Both the position numbers and the translations under genes were made by a program. Shown one piece after another: positions 31,901 through 39,888 of a stretch of DNA of 64,000 bases (the first letter of the stretch is position 1; each line of letters opens with the position of its first letter). The notes under the pieces were generated by a model that did not search any database, was not told the DNA's origin, and saw only the letters and a program-made list of their open reading frames with translations. Where the stretch lies: contig JAOTON010002228.1 in NCBI GenBank assembly GCA_034440635.1, positions 100,001 through 164,000 of the forward strand, in the 5' to 3' direction. This DNA comes from Lepas anatifera. Lineage: Eukaryota; Arthropoda; Thecostraca; Lepadidae.

Positions 31901-33400
31901 GGTTGGCCCGAGTCATTCGCCACTGATTCAAAAAGTGCGGAAACAGTCGCTCAAATACTCATTGAACACATCATCCCTCGACACACGTGCCCCCGTGTCA
32001 TCGTTTCGGACAATGGAACAGAATTCTGTAACGTAGTGATTGAGCAAATCTCGGCATTCTTTAACATCAAGCACATTCGAACTTCTGTGTATCACCCTCA
32101 GTCCAATGGACGTTGTGAAAGGTACCATCGCGTTCAAAATGATATGTTGGCAAAGTTAGTGAGTAAAAACCAACGCGACTGGGACACAAAGCTTCCTTCA
32201 ATTCTTTCGGCGTATCGTACTGCCAAAAACGAAACAACAAAACACAGCCCCTTCTACGTTTTGCATGGACGTGACCCTGTGTTGCCCATGGACACACTGT
32301 TGTCACCCAAGTATAGATACCAAGGCGAGGACTATGTCCCCACCATGTTGGAAAATCTTAGTCGTGCATATCACGAAGTTCGGCATAACTTATCCCTCGG
32401 ACACGAAAAGAGTAAATTGTACTATGATCGAAAAGCACAGTCAGTAAAATTCAAAGTAGGTGACATGGTATACTTTCGTGATCCATCCACAGCCCCTGGC
32501 TCCGCAACAAAATTAACCTCACATTGGAAGCCATACTATCGTGTAGTAAAGGCGCTTAGTGATGTCACTTTTGTCATCAAACACCAGCTAGAAGGTGGTA
32601 CTAAAACCGTGAACGCTCAAAATCTCAGACGTGCTGACCCCAATACACCATGGTGTAACATTTCGAACGAACCAGCCCATATTAATCAGAAGTATGAAGA
32701 GAAATCAAAGTCTCAGATCCCAATCAGGATTCAGCCCCCTCGCAGTTCAAAATTATCTTATGATGATGATATGGATGTAACGCCTGTGCCAGTTAGATTT
32801 TCGGAACCCGCGCTATCTGACACTGAATTCAATTCTAGTTCTGGCCAATCAAAACCTGATGTACCCTCTGAAGATGAGGATGATATTCCGCTTTCAAGGT
32901 TGGCGAAACGGATGCATAACCCTACCTCAGACGAGGAGGATGATATTCCCTTGGCGAAATTAGCCAAAGAGATTCGAGAAGAGAGAGAAAGAGAGCCAAA
33001 ACGTAGCTTAGAATCTCCAATACCGGATGCAAAAAGAGTTTGTGAACCATTGGATTCGGATCTCAATCCAGATGCAACCGCATATGTGCCGGTCAAGCGA
33101 GACCGCGATGTAGAATCAGAAGATTCTGAAGATGATTATCCCCCAAATAAAGTCATCGCTGCAGATGATTCAGAGATATCAGACATTGAGAGTACAAATG
33201 TAGATATTGCCGATGTAGATCTTGTAGCTGTTGTACATAATGAACCTGTTGTGAAGGATAGCGTAGAAAAGCCTGACAAAGGTGATTCAAATGAAGTTAA
33301 GCTGAGATCCCCGCTGAATAAGTCAGTGGATGACACTGTGTTAACCAGTCAACAGAAAGTTGATATGTTTATGAAAATGGCCGCCATGTTGTTGAAGTAG
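28994..33400 (+). CDS. pol: Pol polyprotein: protease, RT, RNase H, integrase, acidic tail
   Basis: An open frame of 1,468 codons that begins directly after the in-frame TAA at 28991; no ATG is needed if it is made by read-through. Numbered from 28994: protease DTGA at residues 49-52; RT with a YIDD palm box at 492-495 and FTSLDLKSGYWQI before it; RNase H with YTDAS at 639-643; integrase zinc domain (His at 878, then ICVACN); core D946, D1006, E1042 (DD35E); then a GPY/F-like module (HWKPYYRVV). The last roughly 220 residues form a very acidic tail with two copies of a DDIPL.(R/K)LAK motif. There is no chromodomain in the integrase. All catalytic residues are present, so the enzyme set looks functional. 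A Ty3/gypsy type is clear from the order RT-RNase H-IN. Confidence 0.93.
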   Translation: MVHLLSGPNRRKTLDPNGPRDNIARIFIKRDTPMCWIYLGNRKAYTLVDTGADISIVSQEFFDKISSKHVSDFSKNCAPLESVTGHKLKNFGTATLPVEVSKFCRKFKFQIVKGLKHACILGNDFLSEFGVKLDFGKKTMNIHNNLIPLRPQHLNCQSVTSLVRLPEKTTIPAQSYVEVPAYVNRVQLIDQDCAIQPLSNTPYFCDEPGLILLNSVSRPNEKGHLPAVIVNTTTRDHTLPSRQVIGLAEVLDASEINAVEQSESSEPSEPSAQVNVASKVELDPAMKIQKADLSHVPEHQKNQIEQLIERNSDLFAKSETDLGRTDLVTMKIDTGDNAPIKQRPYRLPFSQRQMVEDHIDELLKAGVIQPSQSPWASPIVIVDKKDGGKRYCVDYRKLNQITVKNSYPLPRIDDILASLEGSQYFTSLDLKSGYWQIAMADQDSIDKTAFTCFLGLYSWNVLPFGLTNAPALFSELMNKVLQGIQHKYAIAYIDDVIIFSKTFEEHLEHIEDVFNRLRKAGLKLKMSKCDFLKQEVKYLGHVVSASGIQPDKSKVEVIRDLKPPTTVKGVRSFIGMCSYYRRFIPNFAKISKPLTELTKKNARFHWTDQCQESFDTLRVVLTDAPILAYPDTGKPYKLYTDASNHSIGAALVQETDQGERVIQYLSHQLNKSQLNWPVIEKEGYAIVYAVQKLRPYLLGSKFTIMTDHKPLKHLFTAEMRNPRIQRWAIILDEYGCDIQYVTGRQNTVADSLSRLEPQRDEPMDVNIIDSDHAPRVELDSTVEPCPSDESSDPKEKFQEFLAKHPDLETLQSEDEEIQKIIKMLKDPTDPNHSDVAKRYVVLDSILYRITDTSKCTPHPGLQLCIPKFRQKPLVEETHSGYFGGHLGIDKTYDKLRSRYYWSGMYRDVVNHLKICVACNMRKLRKQRPPLQDMQIPKYPFEMIAIDTCGPFPQSYNGNRFIINIVDLFSGWPESFATDSKSAETVAQILIEHIIPRHTCPRVIVSDNGTEFCNVVIEQISAFFNIKHIRTSVYHPQSNGRCERYHRVQNDMLAKLVSKNQRDWDTKLPSILSAYRTAKNETTKHSPFYVLHGRDPVLPMDTLLSPKYRYQGEDYVPTMLENLSRAYHEVRHNLSLGHEKSKLYYDRKAQSVKFKVGDMVYFRDPSTAPGSATKLTSHWKPYYRVVKALSDVTFVIKHQLEGGTKTVNAQNLRRADPNTPWCNISNEPAHINQKYEEKSKSQIPIRIQPPRSSKLSYDDDMDVTPVPVRFSEPALSDTEFNSSSGQSKPDVPSEDEDDIPLSRLAKRMHNPTSDEEDDIPLAKLAKEIREEREREPKRSLESPIPDAKRVCEPLDSDLNPDATAYVPVKRDRDVESEDSEDDYPPNKVIAADDSEISDIESTNVDIADVDLVAVVHNEPVVKDSVEKPDKGDSNEVKLRSPLNKSVDDTVLTSQQKVDMFMKMAAMLLK

Positions 33401-33626
33401 TATGAAATGATGTTATAAATCGGATTCTTCACTTGAGAGTGAAATGAGTACTTAGACATAACGGAATCATCAGATACTGGATGAAACGGATTCATTAATT
33501 GGATAATGTTTATTTGACAAGATGTCAAATGCGATCAGATGATGCCACAAATGGTTAGAAGACCATGATTAGGTTATGTTCTAGTTTAAGTTACAATAAG
33601 TTTCAAGTGTTTAAATGTGTGTTTTC

Positions 33627-33639
33627 TGTGTGTTACAGG
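33627..33639 (+). promoter_or_regulatory. candidate splice acceptor for env mRNA
   Basis: A T-rich tract (TGTGTTTTCTGTGTGTTACAG) ends in AG at 33637-33638, followed one base later by ATG (33640). This is the placement expected for a subgenomic env message and argues that translation starts here rather than at the upstream in-frame ATG at 33565. Confidence 0.7.
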
Positions 33640-35508
33640 ATGAGAATTCAACAGTTACTAATATGTCTCCTCCTACTAACTGCCCTCCAAACAACCCTGT
33701 CGAACGTGTTATTCGTACCCAAAGGTCAGATGTATGCCTCTTATGATCACTGGACTATTCATGTACCAGTCCATACGGCAAACTTAAAGGATGCACTCAA
33801 ATTCATGAGTCAGCAAGTCGAGCAGTTTGATATGAAATTTCACATGAAAATTGCAAAGTATAAGCATGAGCTTGAAAGCAACCGCGTAAATCTCTTGATC
33901 AACCGCCTGAACAAAGAGAAGTCCTATCTAAATGGTGAAATCCAAAGAACGCGCGAACTCTTCAATCTGTTGGATAACCCTATCAAGCATCGAACGAAAA
34001 GATCTCTGCTCCCATTCGTTGGTGACATAATGTCTAGTCTGTTTGGAACCGCCACCAATACGGATGTCAAAGACATCCTGAAACATGTTCAATATCTGGA
34101 GGCTAATCAGAAAAGTCTGATTCACGTCATCGATGAAAACGTTAGTATTTTGAATGAGACCACTCTAGAGGTTAGAACAAATCGTAGAGCTTTGAATAAG
34201 CTTATGAACTACACCAAGACGCTTGATGAAAAATTAAGATACCTTACCCGTGTACTTTCAAATGCCATGATGGCATACACGGAAATTTCAGACGAAATGG
34301 AAGACATCTTTCATGATCTGTTAGTATCTCTCCAGAATCTTAAAAGTTACCTATCTGACTTGGAACTCCACTCTAGTCTTGCAGAACATGGTATTCTGTC
34401 AAGATCGTTTCTAAAACCTGTTCAGTTTCAGAAAACCCTAGAGAACATTCGTCACATCCTCCCAAATTCTGTTGCTTTACCGTTTCAGCCCGAAGAGATC
34501 GAAAAATATTATTTGGTTAGTCATACATCAGTTTCCAGAAGTGAGTTTGGATTCTATGTCAATATTTTCATCCCTCTGGTAAATGTTCGCGACAGATTTC
34601 AAATCTATGAGATTATGAACCTTGCATCGCCAAAAGTTGTAAGTGGAAAGAACTATCTTGCAAAGTTCACAACCGAAGACTTCTCGTACATTGCTCTCTC
34701 AGATGACAACCTGAAGTATATGATTTTGGAAAAGAACTCTGTGGATGTCTTCATCAAAAGCACCCTACCGTTCTACCCAGTGCAAAAGCCGCTTGAAATC
34801 GTTCAGGAATCAGACAAGTGTCTTCCGTTCTTGCTCACCAAAAATAAGGAGAAAATTCAAAGATATTGTGATAAGGAAATATCAAGTAAGGAAACCATCA
34901 GGCCTAAAGCTCAGTATGTTGGAAATGGAGAATGGTTGATTATAATATCCGAGCCTCTTGAAGTCATCACGAGATGTAAAAATGGAACAGAGACAAGGAT
35001 GTTCACTGAAACCATAAATCACTTGCAGTTAGAACTCGGTTGTTCAGCTCAGACGAAATTCTTCACGCTCCCTACCTTTCGACGCTTCGACTCAGAGATC
35101 TCTTTTTCCGGTGCATTCAGTTACATAGCTGACGCCCATGATGTGTGGCATAGCATTCTCAGTGACTTGGAGAACAATACTGAAGCTCTATCTCTCGCTA
35201 TTGAATCGCTTCCTGTCATACCCGATAACACCTATCGGTTAAGTCAGCTCCGTACCCAGCTAAGGCGCCTGGAATCCAGCCGTCTCAGCGTCCATTTAAA
35301 ACCCATCGCTGGCACTACAATAGGCATTGTGTTAGTCATAGTAGCCTCAGCATCCGCCGTGGTGATCATAAAACGCAGACGTAGGTCAACATGTCCGAAC
35401 CGCTCCCAATCCTCCCCGATACCAGCACCGAGCTCAGCAGCATCAACATCAACGCCAGCGGAAATGCAGTCAGCAGCAATCCCACTGACATGTCTTCGAG
35501 TGGAATAA
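33640..35508 (+). CDS. env: envelope glycoprotein, baculovirus-F / errantivirus Env type
   Basis: From the ATG at 33640 the protein has 622 residues (an upstream in-frame ATG at 33565 would add 25 that bury the signal peptide). Seen: a hydrophobic signal peptide (LLICLLLLTAL); a furin-type RTKR site about 120 residues in (33991-34002); immediately after it a fusion-peptide-like GDIMSSLFG segment typical of baculovirus F and errantivirus Env; a long heptad-rich region (DILKHVQYLEANQKSLIHVI); several N-glycosylation sequons; a single transmembrane helix (IGIVLVIVASASAVVII) and a 45-residue tail starting KRRRR. The frame is uninterrupted. By family it is a class I membrane fusion protein displayed on particles. 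Expression is probably from spliced RNA. Family assignment is by motif pattern, not by search. Confidence 0.88.
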   Translation: MRIQQLLICLLLLTALQTTLSNVLFVPKGQMYASYDHWTIHVPVHTANLKDALKFMSQQVEQFDMKFHMKIAKYKHELESNRVNLLINRLNKEKSYLNGEIQRTRELFNLLDNPIKHRTKRSLLPFVGDIMSSLFGTATNTDVKDILKHVQYLEANQKSLIHVIDENVSILNETTLEVRTNRRALNKLMNYTKTLDEKLRYLTRVLSNAMMAYTEISDEMEDIFHDLLVSLQNLKSYLSDLELHSSLAEHGILSRSFLKPVQFQKTLENIRHILPNSVALPFQPEEIEKYYLVSHTSVSRSEFGFYVNIFIPLVNVRDRFQIYEIMNLASPKVVSGKNYLAKFTTEDFSYIALSDDNLKYMILEKNSVDVFIKSTLPFYPVQKPLEIVQESDKCLPFLLTKNKEKIQRYCDKEISSKETIRPKAQYVGNGEWLIIISEPLEVITRCKNGTETRMFTETINHLQLELGCSAQTKFFTLPTFRRFDSEISFSGAFSYIADAHDVWHSILSDLENNTEALSLAIESLPVIPDNTYRLSQLRTQLRRLESSRLSVHLKPIAGTTIGIVLVIVASASAVVIIKRRRRSTCPNRSQSSPIPAPSSAASTSTPAEMQSAAIPLTCLRVE

Positions 35509-35567
35509 AAGCTCAGACTCAACCATGAGCATCAATCAGTCAGTCAACAGTCATCCAACAAGCAGTC

Positions 35568-36050
35568 ATGTCCACCACTCCAGCTATCCCAGCCATTCAG
35601 TTTGCCGTGGACCATTACCACGACAACGATGGACAAGTTCACTTATTAGTGAAGTGGGCAGGACATCCCATGGCCTGCGCCAGTTGGATCCTTGAAGACT
35701 ATGTACCTGTCCGCATCTCGCGACAGTACTGGAAATCAGCAAACGAAGTCGTGCCCCAAAGGATACGACCTGGCTGTTGGGGACTAACCAGCACCAGTGT
35801 CCCAACAACCAACAACAGCACCGCTGCTCAAAACCACACCGCTGCTCAAAACCACACCGCTGTCGAAACGGTCACCGCTGACGAAACCAACACCGCTGCC
35901 GAAACAACCGCCAACGCTGCTGCCGATGCCAACGTCGCTGCTCCCCACGCTGCCCCTGAAGCAGTGTACTACATCAATCAGAACTTCCCAGTAGACAGTT
36001 TTGATTCAACAATGGCAGTTGCCGGATCAGATGTGGACTTTGATGTGTAG
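35568..36050 (+). CDS. stand-alone chromodomain-like accessory protein
   Basis: A 160-residue frame starting 60 bp after env, in a different frame from env. Residues 10-50 match a chromodomain: FAVDHYHDNDGQVHLLVKWA, a GHPMACASW segment, then ILEDYV, corresponding to the VExIlDxR...YLVKWkGyp...TWExxxNL pattern. The rest is Thr/Ala/Asn-rich with repeated TAAQNH and TxAETxT units, and an acidic end. Chromodomains bind methylated histone tails. In chromoviruses the domain is fused to the integrase C-terminus to guide integration; here integrase lacks it and the domain is a separate 3-prime gene. How it is expressed (another splice, reinitiation) is not visible. An AATAAA at 35503-35508 overlaps the env stop just upstream. 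Confidence 0.75.
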   Translation: MSTTPAIPAIQFAVDHYHDNDGQVHLLVKWAGHPMACASWILEDYVPVRISRQYWKSANEVVPQRIRPGCWGLTSTSVPTTNNSTAAQNHTAAQNHTAVETVTADETNTAAETTANAAADANVAAPHAAPEAVYYINQNFPVDSFDSTMAVAGSDVDFDV

Positions 36051-36273
36051 ATTATGAAAGGTGTTGAAGAAGAATGTTTTACGTAATCAACTAGTTATAG
36101 TATGTTATAGTGTGCAGATGTTCAACTCACTCATGTAATCGTATTGCTTAAATGTTTAAATGTAAAATGTATCATGCTTCAAATATTGAGATGCCTGTAA
36201 ACAGAATCAGATCTGGTGAACGAAAATTTTAGACAACAATCCAAAATTTCATTCAAAGGACCTCGCGCTGTGA
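36051..36273 (+). other. element 3-prime untranslated region; no clear polypurine tract
   Basis: AT-rich. The bases directly before the 3-prime LTR (GGACCTCGCGCTGTGA) are not purine-rich, unlike the usual plus-strand primer. The nearest purine-rich run is GAAAGGTGTTGAAGAAGAA at about 36056, more than 190 bp upstream. Confidence 0.6.
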
Positions 36274-37170
36274 TGTAACGAAAATTTATTAACTACTTCA
36301 TTTTAATTACTAAATGACGCGATAATTAATGGTCCTCTAGTATGCATATTCATTTCTCGTCCCCCTCCCATTATAAGTGCAGTCGCACTCAGACAAAGAG
36401 CTCTGCCAGTTATTGCGCAGTAGCCTGTCGGTTCATGACCACGGGTCCATCGTACGATGCACCCCAGCCAACGCCCTATGACGTATCGAACGCTCATTGG
36501 CTCACGAGATCTGACGCTGGTGTCACGCCACTGTCTGGCCTTGGATTGCATCAGCATTTCATCAGCCTCCAGACCAGTGCATCGAACCATACTCAGTCGC
36601 CTATGACGTATTGTATTGTGATTGGTCGGTGTATGTAACCAAGCCTGCCGACTCGGCGTATATAAGGAGCGCTGAGCTAGCGTCCCTCAGAACAAGAGGA
36701 GAACATGAGAGGCAATGCAGTGAGAGTGTGTAGCAGACAGTTGCAGAGTTGCAGTGTTGCACCGTAGTACTAGGCCGTATTATGCCGAGTCAGCCCAAAA
36801 CAGCTGAGAGACTTTAGAGAGACATGCAGAGACAGTGAGAGAAAGTGCAGTGACAGAGATACCTGTGTGTGTGCAAGGACAGCCACAGAGCAGATGTGAG
36901 TACAGACTGATGAGCTCAGCTCATAGTAAGGCAGACGCCCACAGTGCTGCAGAAGATAGCATGTCAGTAGAGTGATGAAGGACTTGTAAAGTCAAGTACA
37001 GACAAGAGAGTGTTGGAATTTTGGCTAAGTTGCATCACCTGTTCACAACGCCAGGTGCAAATAAATCGACAATTAAGGAAACAACGTATCTTCGTCGAAA
37101 TACGATCAGAGGTCCTACCAACTTGAAAACCATCATTCACAGCCATACCTAAGAGCACTTCTTGGTAACA
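36274..37170 (+). repeat. 3-prime LTR
   Basis: 897 bp, same length as the 5-prime LTR. By my reading there are two differences: C versus T in GTCGGYGTATG (about 26383/36629) and G versus A in AGCCCARAACAG (about 26550/36796). AATAAA at 37060-37065 provides the polyadenylation signal. Confidence 0.95.
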
Positions 37171-37175
37171 AATGG
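37171..37175. repeat. target duplication AATGG (right)
   Basis: Matches 26023-26027. Confidence 0.95.
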
Positions 37176-37517
37176 TTTGGCCGGTACTTTTCATTCATTA
37201 TCACTTCTATTTCAAATTTCGAATTAAAGCAAATCGTTACCAACAATCCTTAGTACCGCGATCGAGATCACGAGAAGGTATATCCATATATGACGTAACG
37301 TTTTTCGTAGCACGCTACGATATGCTAAATGTTTGCGTAGTACGCTACAGAATACGCCCAGCTACGCTACATTTCATTTCCAGGGCTACGGCTACGAAAA
37401 AATAATTTCGTAACGTAGCGTAGGCCATCTCTGGACCTGAACCCGACACTTTCCGTCGGCTTCTACGCTCCGCTCCTTTCCCAGTGTGAAGCGGCAGTCA
37501 GAACACCGAACGCTTTG

Positions 37518-38262
37518 TCAGAGCCGCATGACGAAATCCATGGAGCGAAGCGCATTGAGATTTCTCAAGCGGCTCTATTCTGGCCGCTCAGACGGGTCTC
37601 GTCGTGGTCTGTTGTTGTTGTTGTTGTCAGAGCCGCATGACGAAATCCATGGAGCGAAGCGCATTGAGATTTCTCAAGCGGCTCTATTCTGGCCGCTCAG
37701 ACGGGTCTCGTCGTGGTCTGTCAGAAGCCGGTGACGAACGAAGTAAGAAACGGCTTCTATTCTGACAGTTTTTCCGGTCTCGTCGTTGTTGTCTGTTGTT
37801 GTTGTTGTTGTTGTTGTCAGAAGCCGGTGACGAAAGAAGTGAGAAACGGCTTCTATACTAAAAGTTTTTCGTTCTCTGTTGTCCGTAGTAGTAGTAGTAG
37901 TCAGAAGCCGGTGACGAACGAAGTGAGAAACGGCTTCTATACTGACAGTTTTTCGTTCTCTGTTGTCCGTCAGAAGCCGGTGACGAACGAAGTAAGAAAC
38001 GGCTTCTATTCTGACAGTTTTTCCGGTCTCGTCGTTGTCTGTCAGAAGCCGGTGACGAACGAAGTAAGAAACGGCTTCTATACTGACAGTTTTTCGTTCT
38101 CTGTTGTCCGTCAGAAGCCGGTGACGAACGAAGTGAGAAACGGCTTCTATACTGACAGTTTTTTGTTCTCTGTCAGAAGCCGGTGACGAACGAAGTGAGA
38201 AACGGCTTCTATACTGACAGTTTTTCCGGTCTCGTCGTTGTTGTCTGTTGTTGTTGTTGTTG
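37518..38262. repeat. hairpin minisatellite with (GTT)n spacers
   Basis: Two units of about 109 bp (GTCAGAGCCGCATGACG...) are followed by about eight units of 60-100 bp (CAGAAGCCGGTGACGAACGA...). Each unit has inverted arms, AGAAGCCG...CGGCTTCT, about 20 bp apart, so every unit can fold into a hairpin. Variable (GTT)n or (GTA)n runs separate the units. Long open frames on both strands are a by-product of the unit sequence. A single unit occurs at 48832-48895 within an otherwise similar block. Confidence 0.9.
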
Positions 38263-39100
38263 TCTGTTCTGAGCGCTGGTATCAGAGACCTAAAACTTTT
38301 GTGGATAGAAGGCACTTCCAAATGAATAAGCACCACGGTTGTCAATTTTCAAAATTTTCAAAATTTTGCCCAGAATTTTGCATTTTGTGATTTTTAACCT
38401 TTATTTTTCTATTTTTTGCTAATTCATCTACACTCTTCAAACTTGCACCCTTTTACATCAGGGAAATTTGTAGTTCACACAAAAAGTTTGAAAGAAAAAG
38501 TTATAAATTTAAGTCTCTAAATTAGCTTTTAAACTTTGCACCCTAAATTTGGCATAAAACTCATAGTCTAAACTACAGGCTCGAAATATCTGAAGCTACA
38601 GCAGTTCAGGTTCTGAGTCAAATACCAACTTAAAGGCCGGTTTGTGCAGTACTGCACAAACACAGAAACAAAACAAAAACGTAAATTTAAGGGTCCTTTT
38701 TGGCCCATTCTGCGAAGGTCTGCATTTCCCAAAATATCAGTCAAACCCTTATATCTTCCGATCTAATTAATATAAATTAGTTCCCATTTCAGATAATAAA
38801 AGAGAATAGCCTCCTTTATTATATATTTAGAAATAAAAAATTTCAGACTGAAACTTTTTATTTTAGAGGCAAAAATAAAATATAAGTTTTTAAAATTTTT
38901 ATTCTCAGCCCCCTGGTTTCCAGACCATGATAGCCACGGTATTGAACTTAACACGGCTGGATAGAAAACTTCGTTGCCGTCATTTTTCTCACTCATACCC
39001 CCCACTTATCTCTTACGGCTTCCGCGCTAATAGCCGTAAAATACATTTCAAAGTGGTAATTTTATCGGTTCATTTTTGCTTCACACCAGGATTTCGAATG
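38263..39100. repeat. dispersed block M, type 1 (copy 1)
   Basis: Starting TCTGTTCTGAGCGCTGGTATC, this AT-rich block is repeated at 48936-49760 and 56787-57560 with high similarity, ending around ACGGCTTCCGCG...GCTTCACACC. Non-coding. It is always preceded by the hairpin unit or a (GTT)n run. Confidence 0.88.
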
Positions 39101-39400
39101 GTTAATATAGATGGAAGTGGATGAAATTCGGCAAAAAGCTAGTTCAAAGATATATCTTGCCATCGCAACAGGTTGCATATCACAGCAACAACAGTGCACC
39201 TTTAATTAAATGTAATACACAATGCTAGTATGTTTTCCGCTCGAAACCTCACCCCGCCGTTCGGCCGTAGCGTCGCTGCAGGCGGCGCACTGGTAGCTGC
39301 TATGCGAGACAGATACCATAGCTATCTACGCATGCTATAGACCAGCGCGAATGCCCGGTGGTGGCAGGGTAGTCTGTTTCGTTTCGGCTCCTCTACTCGT
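39101..39400. other. no recognised feature
   Basis: GC-richer intergenic stretch between block M and the TCTA-tailed element. Confidence 0.4.
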
Positions 39401-39404
39401 GCGG

Positions 39405-39742
39405 CGGGCGCGTTGTCTATTAGATATTCATATCATTTGGACGGCCGGGTGGCGGCCGTGCGGTAGGGTCCCGCTCGCTGCGGCGACTTGCGACGAATAA
39501 AAAACAAAATGGTGGTCAGGAACTGGTTTGCTTGTTTGGTTTGTTGTGTTTTGTTTCTTTATGTGTGTCCAAATCTTACTGTGTATGTGTTTGATAGGTC
39601 CGGTAAAAGTGATGTGTTTTATGAGAGAGATAAGAGAGGCCCCACCACTTAAGCCTTCGGGCTTTTGCGTCAATCTATTTGTTATACCTGTCATATTGTT
39701 TCCGTCCAATAAAAGTTTATCATCTGTCTATCTATCTACCCA
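39405..39742 (+). mobile_element. about 330-bp repeat with AATAAA and (TCTA)n tail (copy 1)
   Basis: Begins near GGCGGCCGTGCGGTAGGGTC and ends CCAATAAAAGTTTATCATCTGTCTATCTATC. A second copy is at 54480-54765. A 3-prime AATAAA plus simple-repeat tail suggests a short retroposon (LINE 3-prime end or SINE); the family was not identified. Confidence 0.6.
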
Positions 39743-39888
39743 CTAGTTAATGCATCCTCTAACCATAGGTAGCACTGGCCAAAGGATTCACCGTTGCACA
39801 CCATTTCTTTCCCAGCCGAATAAACCGCTTTGTGGTGATACCATGACACGTGACTCCTTGCACTCCCTGCTTAAATAAACTTTATAAG

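Larger units (their letters stand above)
26028..37170 (+). mobile_element. env-containing Ty3/gypsy endogenous retrovirus-like element, 11.1 kb
   Basis: Two 897-bp LTRs of the form TGT...ACA, a 5-bp AATGG duplication, a candidate primer-binding site, then gag, pol (protease, RT, RNase H, integrase), env and a small chromodomain-like gene, all on the plus strand. The LTRs differ at only two positions by my comparison, so the insertion is recent. Gag has one frame discontinuity and a stop separates Gag from Pol in the same frame. pol, env and the accessory gene are open. The layout is errantivirus-like (insect gypsy group) but with an extra 3-prime gene. Confidence 0.93.
20816..37434. mobile_element. 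hAT-like shell element with TACGCTACG subterminal repeats, carrying nested elements
   Basis: Inverted ends CAGAGATGGCCTACGCTACG (from 20817) and the reverse complement ending at 37433 are flanked by a 7-8-bp duplication. Both subterminal regions (20827-20950 and 37300-37420) are densely packed with TACGCTACG/CGTAGCGTA words, probable transposase-binding sites. Subtracting the nested pogo element and LTR provirus leaves about 1.5 kb. No transposase of its own is visible, so it is non-autonomous. Confidence 0.8.

Noticed and set aside
33565..33639. Upstream ATG of env as the real start
   Set aside because: It would place 25 polar/cysteine-bearing residues ahead of the signal peptide, and a strong splice acceptor ends directly before the second ATG.
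37674..38345. A 223-codon minus-strand and a 157-codon plus-strand open frame with repeated VSIEAVSHFVRHRLLTDN-type peptides
   Set aside because: They are direct translations of the hairpin minisatellite in both directions; no start context or independent coding evidence.
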